64,000 nucleotides of DNA. Origin: Bradyrhizobium semiaridum. GTDB lineage: Bacteria; Pseudomonadota; Alphaproteobacteria; Rhizobiales; Xanthobacteraceae. Each line of letters begins with the position of its first letter. The stretch's first letter is position 1. The notes under the pieces are model-generated. The model was given only the letters and a program-made list of their open reading frames with translations. It was not told the origin of the DNA and made no database searches. Both the position numbers and the translations under genes were made by a program. The stretch is from positions 124,001-188,000 of the forward strand of contig NZ_JAGKJJ010000006.1 in assembly GCF_020329505.1 (NCBI RefSeq), in the 5' to 3' direction. Shown here piece by piece: positions 27,104 through 36,608 of the stretch.

Positions 27104-27121
27104 CCCGCGCCATGCGCGGGA
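27094..27121 (-). terminator. Rho-independent terminator after DUF736 gene 1
   Basis: Stem CCCGCGC (27104-27110) and GCGCGGG (27114-27120) with a CAT loop. On the minus strand it is followed by GCGCCCTTTCTT, a short T-rich run. It lies 17 bp past the stop of the gene at 27137-27460. Confidence 0.5.
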
Positions 27122-27136
27122 GCCCGACATTTTTGC

Positions 27137-27460
27137 CTAGTCGACAGGATTCCAGACCAGGAAGAAGCCACCGTCACCGCCGAGGCCAACCGTTCGACCA
27201 AGGTTGGCGCAGAGCCTACGGCCACCCAGGCTGGGTGCTGCGAGTGACAGGCTGACATAGTCCGTTCCGCGGCTCTCGCCATGTAAAATCCGACCGGATC
27301 CGACCTCGACCCCTTGGGTGAAGATGCGGAAGTCTGGCGAGATATCGCCTGACTTTTCGCGGTTCGAAACGATGTCGATGTCGGCGCAGACGGGCAGCAA
27401 TTTGAGCTGGCCCCTGAAGCCGCCGTGAATTGTGCGGGTAACGAATCCGATCGCGGTCAT
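27137..27460 (-). CDS. DUF736 family protein, divergent copy
   Basis: 107 residues from ATG 27460 with an AAGGAG ribosome site. It follows the DUF736 layout: an N-terminal G-F-V-T strand, GGFRGQLKLLPVCADIDI, DISPDFRIFTQGVEVGSG, YVSLSLAAPSL and the terminal FFLVWNPVD, in place of the usual FSLIWSR. It is clearly more diverged than the copy at 28119-28430. DUF736 proteins are typical of integrative elements and plasmids of alphaproteobacteria; their molecular role is unknown. Confidence 0.75.
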   Translation of the reverse strand: MTAIGFVTRTIHGGFRGQLKLLPVCADIDIVSNREKSGDISPDFRIFTQGVEVGSGRILHGESRGTDYVSLSLAAPSLGGRRLCANLGRTVGLGGDGGFFLVWNPVD

Positions 27461-27884
27461 GGTCTGTCTCCTTCGTGGCCGCAGGGGCGATACTGCGATG
27501 GCCAGACCGTCATGGCGGCCGGCCTGCATCCGAACCGCTTGGGCGAAGCGCAGCGGCGCACCCGAGCCGCTCCTTTTTTGCAGCGAAGCGGCCGCGAGGA
27601 GCCGGCTTGCCGGCGGGGAAAAAAGAAGCGCGCGAGGGTTTCGGAGGGCGGGGCGGCTGCCGTAGGTCGTAGCGCCTCAAGCAGGGAATCGTCCTCTTCG
27701 GACGAAGGAGGCATGCCTTGCCGCAGAGCGGATACACGCTGCGACAACCAGGCAGGGACAGCGATTCAACGTGTTCCTGACCTCACGTTTCTCGCGATCC
27801 CGGCAGAGTATTTCGTCTCGCCGGCGGCTCGCCTTCAGATCGGGGCGTGGCGCTGGTGCCTGCTATCGGCTCGTTCCGATGCGG

Positions 27885-28040
27885 TCAGTCGGTTGCATGA
27901 ACGACAATTGAGCCCTCGAAGCGCTCGGCGAAAGCGGCCCCGAAAAGCTCGATTCCGTCTCGAGCCAGCGCGCCGAACCGCCGTAGCTGCACCGCGAATC
28001 CATGGCCGTGCGCCTCTCTTCTGAGCGCGAAAATGCTCAT
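27885..28040 (-). CDS. Small protein (51 aa) with strong ribosome site
   Basis: Short reading frame from ATG 28040, preceded by GGAGGAAAGCAG, one of the best Shine-Dalgarno sequences in the island. The product starts MSIFALRREAHGHGFAVQ and ends FEGSIVVHATD; it is amphipathic with no recognised domain. It sits between the two DUF736 genes on the same strand and may belong to the same accessory operon of the integrative element. Translation is supported by the ribosome site only. Confidence 0.45.
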   Translation of the reverse strand: MSIFALRREAHGHGFAVQLRRFGALARDGIELFGAAFAERFEGSIVVHATD

Positions 28041-28073
28041 CTGCTTTCCTCCAAAAGCGGCACAAGAAACGCA

Positions 28074-28102
28074 AAAGAGCCCCGCCTCCGAGGAGGCGGG
28101 GC
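28074..28102 (-). terminator. Strong Rho-independent terminator after DUF736 gene 2
   Basis: Eleven-base-pair stem GCCCCGCCTCC (28079-28089) and GGAGGCGGGGC (28092-28102) with a tiny loop. On the minus strand it is followed by TCTTTT. It lies 17 bp beyond the stop of the gene at 28119-28430. Confidence 0.75.
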
Positions 28103-28118
28103 CGCTGGTTCCGGCCGA

Positions 28119-28430
28119 TCAGTCGCCGTTGCGGCGCGACCAGATCAGGCTGAAACCTTCCTCGCCTTCGACCTTGACCAGCGAGGCGTAGATCGGGGCC
28201 GCGAAGCCCGGATCGTCGAGCTTGACCGAGAGATATTCGCGCTCGCTGTCGCGGGCGGTCTTCTTCCAGGCGGCGCCGAACTCGGTCGCGCCCGCAAAGA
28301 TGCGGTAGTCGGGAGCCTTGTCGTTGTCCTTCTCGGCTGCGACGAGCTTGGCCTTGATGTTGAGCGTCAGCGTCTTGATCGAGCCGATGTAGCCGGCTTC
28401 GGAAGCGGTGAACGTGCCGATGGTCGCCAT
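28119..28430 (-). CDS. DUF736 family protein
   Basis: 103 residues from ATG 28430 behind GGAGATC. A textbook DUF736 protein: [61 protein letters not shown] and [13 protein letters not shown]. These small acidic proteins mark integrative/conjugative elements and plasmids of rhizobia and relatives. Intact, single-gene unit with its own terminator. Function is not known. Confidence 0.92.
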   Translation of the reverse strand: MATIGTFTASEAGYIGSIKTLTLNIKAKLVAAEKDNDKAPDYRIFAGATEFGAAWKKTARDSEREYLSVKLDDPGFAAPIYASLVKVEGEEGFSLIWSRRNGD

Positions 28431-28721
28431 GATGATCTCCGTCTGTTTTGCTCGGGCCGCGTCCATCGCAGCCTCGATGGCGATCCCTTGCCCGGGGAGC
28501 GATCGGCCCGCAGCCGTATGGCCCGCAGCGCCAGCGCAGGACGGCGACAAGCCTGCTTTTTTGTCTTCCCGCGAGGAATGCCGCCGCTCCGCGGCAGGGG
28601 AAAAAAGCAGGCGTGAGCCGTTGCGGGAAGGCGATCGAGGCCCTTGCCGTCCCCGGGCTTGATCAGCCCAATCGTGGCTGCATTGGACGCGAGCCGATGA
28701 CCGAATTGACGGAGATCATCA

Positions 28722-28990
28722 TGGCGACCATCGGCACGTTCAGCATCAGACGACGGCGGGATCGGTCGAAGAGAAGCCGATCTCCGCGCATCAATCGGAG
28801 TGACGACGCAGCCGGATCAACACAAGCGAACCCGCCCACATTTGCATGCACGGAACTGATCGCACCGCTGGAATTGTCCGTCCCGAAACGCGTCTCGACG
28901 GGCGCGATTAAGAGCAAGATTCGAGCTTCCCCGCCCTGATCTACGCCCCGCTGGTCAGGATCGAAGGAGCCTCGATTCAACCGTCCTGGC
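28722..28990 (+). pseudogene. Third DUF736 copy, degraded, opposite strand
   Basis: ATG 28722 with a GGAGATCATC leader reads MATIGTFSI, the DUF736 start, almost identical at DNA level to the leader and first codons of the intact gene at 28430. The sequence then loses homology, but PALIYAPLVRIEGASI near 28935-28980, with a stop and frame change before it, matches the DUF736 C-terminal strand. It is an inverted, decayed duplicate. Confidence 0.6.
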
Positions 28991-29151
28991 GACCGCAAGC
29001 AGCCGTTGATCTGCCGAATCGTCCCCGGATCGGAGGGACACTTGCGCAGGCAACTGCCGCTTTCCATCCAGAAATCGGCCGCGCACCATTTCGTGCGCGG
29101 CCGCAATTTTGCAGCGCGCCGGGGCCCCGCGCGCGGCCCCCGGCGCTGGTT

Positions 29152-31151
29152 TCACTCCGCAGCTTCCGCTCGGGGTTCGCTGCCCTGCGCCTCGGTTTGG
29201 CCACCGGCTTGCTCCTGCGGCATAGCCGTCCGCAGCAGCGACGGCAGCCAGCCGGTTGAGGCCAACAGCTGTTCGGCAGCCTGCGCCATGTCGACCTTCT
29301 TCATCTCCGACAGACGCCCGGCTGCCTCCCCGCCGACGGCTTCGCGGACCGCCTCCAGTATGTTCGCCTTGGTGACGCGCCCGAGATAACTCCGCACCGT
29401 CGGACGCCAGTAGGCGGTCATGTCGAGGGCCACGGCCTCGGCCAGACGGCGCCCCGCGGCCAGCGCCCGCGGCCTGCGGTCAAACGGCAATTTGACCGCA
29501 TTGACCGTGAGTGCGACGCAATGCGCGAACAACGCCATGCGGCTGTCGTGGTCAAGCTCGGCCACGAACTCCCACAATGCGCCGACGTCTCTGGGCATCT
29601 GCCGTGCCCAATTGGCGTGCCGGTCCGACCACATTTTGCCGGCCGGCGTATCCTCGATCCCGTGCGCGGCCAGATCGCACCTCACCGGCTGGATGCCGAC
29701 CACATGCGCATTAGCCCCGAGATAGAAGATTTGGGCGGCAAGCGCATGGGTGACCGCCAGATGGCAACATCAGGCTGCTCGCTCAAATTGAGACGCAGCC
29801 CCAAGGTGCGGTGCGCGGTCAGGTCACGAACGAGAGCGTCGGACAGCTTCTGGTCCTCGTCCTCCTCGTCGCTCGCGCCCTTGTCGTCTTCGCCATCCGC
29901 CGCGCCGTCCCCGCCGTCTCGGTCGTCCTCATCCCGCCCCTCGGCTTCGCCTTCTGGCCCGACTTCGGCTTCCGGTTTCTCATCCTCGGGACGAACAAAG
30001 CCCCGCTCGACCCGCACCGTGCCGTCGTGATTGAGGACCACGAAAGCGCCGCCGCGCGCGACGTCGGCCGCGTCATAGGCCTGCCTTTTTGCCTCCAGCC
30101 GCTCGATCTCGGCCTCCAGCTCACCGAACCGCGCATCCACGTCGTCAGGCAGTTCCTCGGCGGTCTGGTGCTGCTCGGTGAGCCGGTCAAACTCAGCTTG
30201 GGCGGCTTCGAGAGCGGCCTGATCCTCCGCCGACAGCTCGACCGGATGCGGATAGACCCGGCGCATGCCGTGGGCATGCGGGAAGTCGAGATGGGCCTCC
30301 GTCCACTTCCATCCCTCGGCCGCCCGCAGGCTATCGGCCTCGCGGCCGAGCCTTGCCGTCACCAAAAGATCGAGCAGCGCGACGTCCTCCAGATAGCCGC
30401 CGCGATACTCGGTGAAGAGGTCGCGCAGGATGGTGCCGCCCGCCTCGGTATAGGCCTCGAGCCCGACGAACCGGGCGCGGCGGTCCGTGGCCGCGACATG
30501 GCTTTCGGTGAGCAGACGGCGGATGGTCGAGGCATCCGGATCGAACGGCAGGCGCTCATAGAGAGCTTCCTGCCGGGCATGATCGTCCGTGATGGCGAAC
30601 GCCATCAGCTGCTCAAGCGTCAGCTCGCCGTCCCGATAGAGCTGCATCAATTTGGGCGAAACCGCCCCGAGCCGCAGGCGCTGCCGCACCATATGCGCGG
30701 TGACGCCGAAGCGGGCCGCGATCTCCTCCGCGCCGAACCCGCGCTCGTCCGCGAGCTTCCGGAACGCCTCGAACTCGTCGGCCGGATGCATGCTTTCTCG
30801 GCTGACGTTCTCGTCCAGGCTGATCTCGTGGGGATCGTTCGCGGTATCGACGATGCAGCGGATCGCCTCGCTCTTTTTGATCTCCTTGCGCTGCACCCGC
30901 AGGAGCTGGGCCAGCCGCCTGCCCTCGCCGATGGTCACGCAGAAGAACCCCGTCGCCGCCCCCTCGCCATCGACCTCCGGCTCGACGACCAGATTCTGCA
31001 GGATGCCCTTGGCGGCGATGCTCGCCGCCAAGGCCTCGATCGCCGCCGCGCTGTGCGGCGTCTTGCGGGCATTCTTCGGTGACTTCTTGAGCTTGCTGAG
31101 CGGAATGCGAACCTCCGTTCCACTGGGTATTCCAATTGACTTGGCCGACAT
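29152..31151 (-). pseudogene. ParB/Spo0J-like partition protein, frameshifted
   Basis: From ATG 31151 (AAGGAG ribosome site) the protein has a ParB/Srx nuclease-like N-domain (VRIPLSKLKKSPKNARKTP, GEGRRLAQL, DENVSRESMHPADEFEAF) and the DNA-binding HTH (IAARFGVTAHMVRQRLRLG), then an acidic Glu/Asp-rich linker near residues 385-430. After LRLNLSEQPDVA (about 29763) the frame ends falsely, while homologous sequence continues in another frame as LAVTHALAAQIFYLGANAHV to the stop at 29152. The full protein would be near 665 residues. Such long ParB-like proteins are core genes of alphaproteobacterial integrative elements. The N-terminal 470 residues could still be made. Confidence 0.78.
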
Positions 31152-32065
31152 GATCGATCTCCTTCCTGGCTTCATGGGTGCAGGGCGCACTCCGCGCCTG
31201 CGCCCCTGCCCGTCGGCGAGACCGGGGATAGCAAGTGCCAGGGCGACCCGGGTGGAGGGGGATCACCCGCCCGATGAGGGCCGCTCGATAGAAGCGGGTC
31301 TGCACAAGCGCATCCAACATTGTCCAAGGCCGGCAAATGAGCAGAGCGCGGAAGACCGGGGAGACCGCTCGGTCGGCGCCGGCTCAGCCGGCGCTTTACC
31401 CTGGCGCGCGCGAGGGGCGGCGCCCATTAGCCCTCAACGGTGAGAACGCTGGCAACCCGGAAGAATTGAAATCAAGCCGCAGGTGACAAGATCAAGAACG
31501 CAGCCGCCGACTGGGCAGTGATAGCGACGCGGGCATGCAATGCCCGCGGGCACCGAGGCGACTGCAGTCGCAAGACCGGTCAACAAGGCACCCGAACGCG
31601 GGACAGTGATAGCGACGCCGGCATGCAATGACGGCGGGGCCCGCGGGCGAGTGCCTCCGGCGAGCGACACATTATATCTGTCTTCGCTTGCGCGAGGGCT
31701 CGCAGCCGGATGGCCGAGACGCAACGCGGCTCGGTTGACAAGAACCCGGTGCAGCAACTGCCGCACGCGCCATGCAGAAGAAAACGATGACCAAGTTTCA
31801 GGAATCCGGAACTCGTTGCGAATCTTTATCTACAACAGCGAGGGATGCGATAACGCGAAGATGATCGACTTGACCAAGCGGCCACCTCTCGTACCGAAAT
31901 GACGTAAACATCCCGACTCTGGCGCGGGATGCGGCAAATTTCTTCGGCCTGGCGTTGAATGATCGGAGCCAATCATGTTGGCTGCTTCGAATGGCAATCG
32001 ATCGCCCTGCAAGCAAACCGAGCGGTGTCAGCAGACAGCGCTACGCTTTTGCGCGATACAACGCC
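31152..32065. other. Non-coding, repeat-bearing region between parB-like and xis/int genes
   Basis: About 900 bp without a credible gene. It contains the 35-bp hairpin repeats and a 14-bp palindrome at 31516-31638 (listed separately). Its position between a partition gene and the recombination genes fits a replication or transfer origin of the element, but no DnaA boxes or iteron array beyond the two copies are visible. Confidence 0.4.
31516..31638. repeat. Two 35-bp hairpin-forming direct repeats and a palindrome
   Basis: Copy 1 (31516-31550) and copy 2 (31604-31638) start identically with CAGTGATAGCGACGC and are 88 bp apart. Copy 1 contains the hairpin GCGGGCAT-GCA-ATGCCCGC. Copy 2 has GCCGGCAT-GCA-ATGACGGC: the change in the left arm is matched by a change in the right arm, with one remaining mismatch. 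Between them is the perfect palindrome GCGACTGCAGTCGC (31558-31571). This looks like selected structure, e.g. a binding site or origin. Confidence 0.55.
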
Positions 32066-32326
32066 TTGTCACCGCGCTATCCGGAAAACGGCGCATGGCC
32101 GGCGGAGATGCGGATTGATATGCTCGCTGCATATCTCGACTTCAGAAGTGTGCGCGAACTCGTGCTTGCTGTGTCTCGAGGCGATGCACCGTCACCTACG
32201 AGCTGTCGAGGTAGCGGCCGATCACGGGAAGCAATCTGGGCAAGAATCATCGTCGATGAGCATGTTGCGGGCGCCGGTGCGGTCAGGCAGAATCGGCCGA
32301 CATCCGACCTGGCAGCGCTGGTATGA
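32066..32326 (+). CDS. Excisionase-like small HTH protein
   Basis: About 86 residues; I place the start at TTG 32066 because the conserved-looking part begins at SPRYPENGAWPAEMRID, but ATG 32108 (MRIDML) is possible. MLAAYLDFRSVRELVLAVSR then GDAPSPTSCRG and REAIWARIIVDEHVA resembles AlpA/excisionase-like helix-turn-helix proteins that precede integrases in rhizobial elements. The stop overlaps the integrase start (ATGA), supporting co-translation. Predicted to direct the integrase towards excision. Confidence 0.5.
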   Translation: MSPRYPENGAWPAEMRIDMLAAYLDFRSVRELVLAVSRGDAPSPTSCRGSGRSREAIWARIIVDEHVAGAGAVRQNRPTSDLAALV

Positions 32327-33594
32327 AACCTCCCAAGACTGCTCTGAGATTGCCTCGCTATTGCAGGCGAAAGCCGCTGCGGAACGGCCGATGGGCCTAC
32401 TTCTTCGAGCCTCCAACATGGGCGCGCGCGCAAGGATGTCACGTCAAGGCGGAGGCGCTCGGCGAGGATTATCGTACTGCCGTTGAGCGCGCCGAGTACG
32501 TTCTGCTGCCGGCTTTCGACAGCTGGCGGTCTCGCGGGCTGACGGACCTGGTTCCGATCGGCCTCGTTCCCGGGTCGTTCGACTGGCTAGTCGGCGTGTT
32601 CAAGAGCCATCAAAAGTGGAAGGAGATCGACCATAAGACCCAGCGGCTCTACGAACAGGGCCTGTCCCTCTTCGCCAATTACAAGCTCAAGGACGGCACC
32701 CGCGCAGGGTCGAAGCAGATCTCCCAGTTCACCAAAGGCTTTGTCGATATGATCTATGCAAAGCTTCTCGTGGTGGAGGAGAAGGACGCGGACGGCAAGA
32801 TTGTCGAACGCGAACGCCGCCGTTTCGCGAATGCTTCAATGACCGCCTGCCGGCGCGCCTGGTTCGTCGGTCAGCGCGCCCAGGAAAAGCTAGTGCCGGC
32901 GATCAACCCGTTCTCGCGGATGGGACTCAAGGCACGATCGCCGGGTATGCCCGTGCGGGAGACGCCGACCGCGACCTGGGATGATCTTGTTGCATTCAGG
33001 AAGGCGGCGATGAGGCTTGGCTACGCGTCAATCGCGACCGCCGCGTTGGTGACCTGGGAGTGGTTGCAGCGCGAGGAGCATGTCTTCGGCGCCTTTGAGA
33101 TTTCGCACTACCGCCCCAAGGAGCGGCCCAATAGCGTGAAGATCGTGCATCCGAAGAACGGCGAGGAAGCCTGGTGGCCGCTCTTCGATGATCGGGGCGA
33201 AGCACTCTTTCCCGAACTGATGGCCGAGCTCGATGCCATCAAGCGGGTCACGGTCTCGGGCCTGGTTTTCAGGCGCGATCATGCGCACCGCAAGTCGCCT
33301 ACCCCGCTACCGTGGATCACTGAGCGCCAGGATCTTCGCTACCTGCGCCGCGTCGTAAAGGACATCGTCGTCGCGGCCGGCATTCGATCCGAACTTTCAT
33401 TCACCTCTTTCCGCCACGGCGGTTTCACCGAGGGTGCCGACAGTGACCTCACCGACGCGGAATTGCGGGCAGCCGGCCGCCACCGGTCAGCGCGACAATT
33501 GCCGACCTATGCGAAACGGACACGCAAGCAGCTGATCTCGGGGACCCGGAAACGGCGCGAGGAGCGAACAAAAGCAGCCGGTTTGTCGGAATAG
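32323..33594 (+). CDS. int: Tyrosine recombinase (island integrase)
   Basis: 423 residues. The C-terminal catalytic domain shows the first Arg in WEWLQREEHVFG, SFTSFRHGGFTEGAD as the HxxR-type box (with Thr where His is usual), ELRAAGRHRS and the Tyr nucleophile in QLPTYAKRT near residue 400. The N-terminal part includes a SAM-like core-binding region (WLVGVFKSHQKWKEIDHKTQ). The stop lies 58 bp from the 3' end of the tRNA-Lys gene, the standard layout for an integrase that targets a tRNA end. The island would extend leftwards from there. It looks intact, unlike most of the backbone. Confidence 0.85.
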   Translation: MKPPKTALRLPRYCRRKPLRNGRWAYFFEPPTWARAQGCHVKAEALGEDYRTAVERAEYVLLPAFDSWRSRGLTDLVPIGLVPGSFDWLVGVFKSHQKWKEIDHKTQRLYEQGLSLFANYKLKDGTRAGSKQISQFTKGFVDMIYAKLLVVEEKDADGKIVERERRRFANASMTACRRAWFVGQRAQEKLVPAINPFSRMGLKARSPGMPVRETPTATWDDLVAFRKAAMRLGYASIATAALVTWEWLQREEHVFGAFEISHYRPKERPNSVKIVHPKNGEEAWWPLFDDRGEALFPELMAELDAIKRVTVSGLVFRRDHAHRKSPTPLPWITERQDLRYLRRVVKDIVVAAGIRSELSFTSFRHGGFTEGADSDLTDAELRAAGRHRSARQLPTYAKRTRKQLISGTRKRREERTKAAGLSE

Positions 33595-33651
33595 ACACGG
33601 CTGTTTGTCGGAATGACCGCTACGAGGGCTAACCTAAGCTATTGAAAAGCT

Positions 33652-33727
<76 letters not shown>

Positions 33728-33841
33728 GGAACTTGTCCGGAAGTGGCCCTCGCAAGAGGGCCGTCGTTTAGCAGGGCGATTCCTCGATGTCCAGCAAGCT
33801 GGACGATTTTTCCTGACTTTTACCAACTCTTCGAACGCGCC

Positions 33842-33868
33842 AAAGGCCGCCGGATTCCGGCGGCCTTT
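33842..33868. terminator. Bidirectional terminator hairpin
   Basis: AAAGGCCGCCGG followed by its complement CCGGCGGCCTTT around a 3-base centre, with A and T runs on the outside. It serves the LTXXQ gene on the minus strand, whose stop is 31 bp away. A second hairpin GGCCCTC-GCAA-GAGGGCC (33744-33760) lies just upstream of the tRNA. Confidence 0.65.
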
Positions 33869-33899
33869 CAGTCACTTGCGAAGCCGCTCCGGCCGAGGC

Positions 33900-34490
33900 T
33901 CAAAGCCGTCCGGAGCGCTCCTGGTCGCCATCGCGATCGTGGTCGTAGCGATCGCGGTCGTAGCCGCGGCCGCCGCGTTCCCAGCGGTCGAATCCGCGCT
34001 CGAAACGGTGTCGGCGCCAGCCCTCGGCGCCGAAACCGCGGCCCTCCAGGTGGGTCAGCATCGAGAGCCGCCGCTTCTGGCTGTCGTCGAGCGTCTTGTA
34101 GAGCGGGTCAGCGGCATCGGCGATCTTCTTCAGCGACGCCGCCGTCGCCGCCATGCCGTCGGCGCGTTCGCGCAGGCGGGCGACCGGATCATCGACCTTC
34201 TGCGCCTTGTCGCCGTCATCCTTCCCGGCGGCCATCCGCGCGTTGGCGCGATCCATCCGCTGCTTGGCGAAATCGCGCACCGCGGCCTCGACTGGCGGCC
34301 ACAGCTTCTCCTGATCCGCGGTCAGCTTCAGCCCGGCATGGACCGCAGCGATGCGGGCGTCGAGGAAGGCGGCGCGGTCCTCGGGGCTCATCCGCATCGG
34401 ACCATGGAACCAGGGGCGATGCTGGGCATAGACCACGGTCGAGCCGGCGAGCGTCAGCGCCGCGACACCGGCGAGCAGAACTCTCTTCAT
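33900..34490 (-). CDS. LTXXQ-motif periplasmic protein (Spy/CpxP-like)
   Basis: 196 residues from ATG 34490 (ribosome site AGGAGG). The signal peptide KRVLLAGVAALTLAGSTVVYA is cleaved before QHRPW. The mature part has the hallmark LTADQEKLWPPVEAAVRDFA and a second weaker repeat near LYKTLDDSQKRRL, as in Spy/CpxP-type stress chaperones. The C-terminus is an unusual Arg/Asp/Gly-rich tail (about 160-196) with DRYDHDRDGD-type repeats. The protein is expected in the periplasm and may buffer misfolding or metal stress. Confidence 0.82.
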   Translation of the reverse strand: MKRVLLAGVAALTLAGSTVVYAQHRPWFHGPMRMSPEDRAAFLDARIAAVHAGLKLTADQEKLWPPVEAAVRDFAKQRMDRANARMAAGKDDGDKAQKVDDPVARLRERADGMAATAASLKKIADAADPLYKTLDDSQKRRLSMLTHLEGRGFGAEGWRRHRFERGFDRWERGGRGYDRDRYDHDRDGDQERSGRL

Positions 34491-34612
34491 GCGAACCTCC
34501 TTTGAAGGTTGCTCGAAGATGATGCGCCCCGCGCCTGCCTGCAACTTACCGATTGGACAGACAGGCCTCTGTTACCAAGATGTAATTCCCGGTTAACGCC
34601 CAGAAACCTCTC

Positions 34613-35938
34613 CTAAATCATTCCCAACATTCGCGGCAGCCACAGCGAGATTTCGGGCACGTAGGTGACGACGCCGAGGAAGATCAGCATCGTCAGCAAC
34701 CACGGCCACACCGCGATCGTCAGCTCGGTGATGCCCATCTTGGCAATGCCCGATGCGACATAGAGGTTGAGGCCGACCGGGGGATGGCACATGCCGACCT
34801 CCATGTTCACCACCATCAGGATGCCGAGATGCACCGGATGGATGCCGAGCTTGACCGCCACCGGGAACAGGATCGGCGCCATGATCAGCACGATCGAGGA
34901 CGCCTCCATCACGTTGCCGGCGATCAGCAGCAGCACGTTGACGATCAGGAGGAAGATGATCCAGTCGACGCCGACGGAGGTGATCCAGGTCGCGATCTGC
35001 TGCGGGATGTTCTCGTTCGCCATCAGGAAGGAGAACAGCACCGCATTGGTGATGATGTAGAGGATCATCGCGCTCATGTTGGCGGAGCCGAGCAGCACCT
35101 TCGGCACATCCTTCAGCGACATGTCGCGATAGACGAACACGGCGATGACGAAGGCATAGACCGCGCTGACCGCGGCCGCCTCGGTCGGGGTGAACATGCC
35201 GGTGTAGATGCCGCCGAGCACGATCAGGATCAGCAGCAGGCCCCACATGCATTTGCGGAATGCGGTGAACCGCTCGCTCCAGCTCGCCTTCGGCAGCCGC
35301 GGATAGTCGTTGCGCCAGGCGCGATAGAAGGTGGTCAGCCCGAGCAGGGTCGCCAGCATCAATCCGGGGATCACGCCGGCGATGAACATCTGCCCGACCG
35401 ATGCCGACGACACCCGGTGACCGGCGGGATCGAGCGCGATGCTGCCGCCGGTGGCGACGCAATAGATCACCATCACGATCGACGGTGGAATCAGGATGCC
35501 GAGCGCGCCCGACGTGGTGATGACGCCGGCGCCGAAACGCCTGGGAAAGCCCTGCTTCACCATCGCCGGCATCATGATCGAGCCGATCGCGATCACTGTC
35601 GCGGGCGAGGATCCCGACACCGCGGCGAACAGCGCGCAGGCCATCACGCCGGCGAGCCCGAGCCCGCCATACCAGTGTCCGACCATCGAAGTGGCGAAGT
35701 TGATCATTCGTCTCGCCACCCCGCCATGGGTCAGGAAATTGCCGGCGAGGATGAAGAACGGGATCGCCATGATCTCGAAATTGTCGATGCCGGTGAACAG
35801 CTTCAGCGCCACCGACTCGGTCGGCACGTTGGTCATCGTGTAGATGAAGGTGAGCACGGTGAGGCCGAGCGCGATCGAGATCGGCATGCCGGTCAGCATC
35901 AGCGCGATCAGCAGGCCGAAGATGATGAGGCTGGTCAT
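34613..35938 (-). CDS. dctM: TRAP transporter large permease (DctM)
   Basis: 441 residues with about twelve transmembrane helices. DctM-family landmarks: GLLIALMLTGMPISIALGL at the N-terminus, IPFFILAGNFLTHGGVA, ALFAAVSGSSPATVIAIGS and GILIPPSIVMVIYCVATG. It forms the ion-coupled translocation channel for organic acids delivered by DctP. The start ATG overlaps the stop of dctQ (ATGA). Together with dctQ and dctP it forms a complete TRAP system. The substrate is not evident. Confidence 0.92.
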   Translation of the reverse strand: MTSLIIFGLLIALMLTGMPISIALGLTVLTFIYTMTNVPTESVALKLFTGIDNFEIMAIPFFILAGNFLTHGGVARRMINFATSMVGHWYGGLGLAGVMACALFAAVSGSSPATVIAIGSIMMPAMVKQGFPRRFGAGVITTSGALGILIPPSIVMVIYCVATGGSIALDPAGHRVSSASVGQMFIAGVIPGLMLATLLGLTTFYRAWRNDYPRLPKASWSERFTAFRKCMWGLLLILIVLGGIYTGMFTPTEAAAVSAVYAFVIAVFVYRDMSLKDVPKVLLGSANMSAMILYIITNAVLFSFLMANENIPQQIATWITSVGVDWIIFLLIVNVLLLIAGNVMEASSIVLIMAPILFPVAVKLGIHPVHLGILMVVNMEVGMCHPPVGLNLYVASGIAKMGITELTIAVWPWLLTMLIFLGVVTYVPEISLWLPRMLGMI

Positions 35939-36513
35939 CGCGTCACCTCCGCGGCGCCGGCGCCGGGCGCTTCGATATCGACGCCCTCGACATGAGCGTG
36001 ATCATGATGCGGCAGCTCGCCGGTGCGGACATAGGCGTAGGCGACCTGCAGGAAGCGGAAGCACATCAGATAGGAGCCGAGCGGAATGCAGAGATAGACG
36101 AGCCAGCTCGGGATCTCGAGATCGGGCGAGACCTGGTCGGTGTGCATCAGGCCCCAGACGAACTTGGCGCCCATGGTGCCGATCACTGCGGTGAAGAAGG
36201 CGCCGCAGAGCAGCCCGAACAGCACGATCGCATTCTTCCAGGGCGATTTGAGCTGATTGACCACGACGTCGACGCCGACATGGATGCCGGTGCGCACGCC
36301 GTAGGCGGCGCCGAACTTGGCAACCCAGACGAACATGTAGATGCAGAGCTCCTGCGCCCAGGACAGGTTGATCGGAAACAGGATCGGATAGAGGAAAGGG
36401 ATACCGATCAGGTAGCGATGCATGACCGCGACGAAGATCAGCAGCGTCGCCGCCGCCATCAACGTCGCGATCAGGATCTCTTCAAGCCGGTCCAGAATAC
36501 GCAGTAGCATCAA
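35935..36513 (-). CDS. dctQ: TRAP transporter small permease (DctQ)
   Basis: 192 residues with four predicted membrane helices, e.g. LIATLMAAATLLIFVAVMHR and IVLFGLLCGAFFTAVIG. The WAQELCIYMFVWVAKFGAAY segment is typical of the DctQ family. It assembles with DctM in the inner membrane. The C-terminus (about 170-192) is a charged His-rich cytoplasmic tail. It lies 95 bp after dctP and overlaps dctM. Confidence 0.9.
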   Translation of the reverse strand: MMLLRILDRLEEILIATLMAAATLLIFVAVMHRYLIGIPFLYPILFPINLSWAQELCIYMFVWVAKFGAAYGVRTGIHVGVDVVVNQLKSPWKNAIVLFGLLCGAFFTAVIGTMGAKFVWGLMHTDQVSPDLEIPSWLVYLCIPLGSYLMCFRFLQVAYAYVRTGELPHHDHAHVEGVDIEAPGAGAAEVTR

Positions 36514-36608
36514 AGCTCCCCCTCACGGCCGGACGGATGCGCCGCGCCGTGCCCTCCGCCGCGGCCGCTCCGACCGCCGCCATCTCAATCGCGGTTTCCG
36601 ACGTCCGC

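Noticed and set aside
31440..31700. CRISPR-like repeats
   Set aside because: Only two copies, 88 bp apart, with hairpin structure and no spacer-repeat array; no cas genes anywhere in the window.
34784..35995. 400-codon plus-strand frame opposite dctM
   Set aside because: His/Asp/Arg-rich antisense shadow of the TRAP permease.
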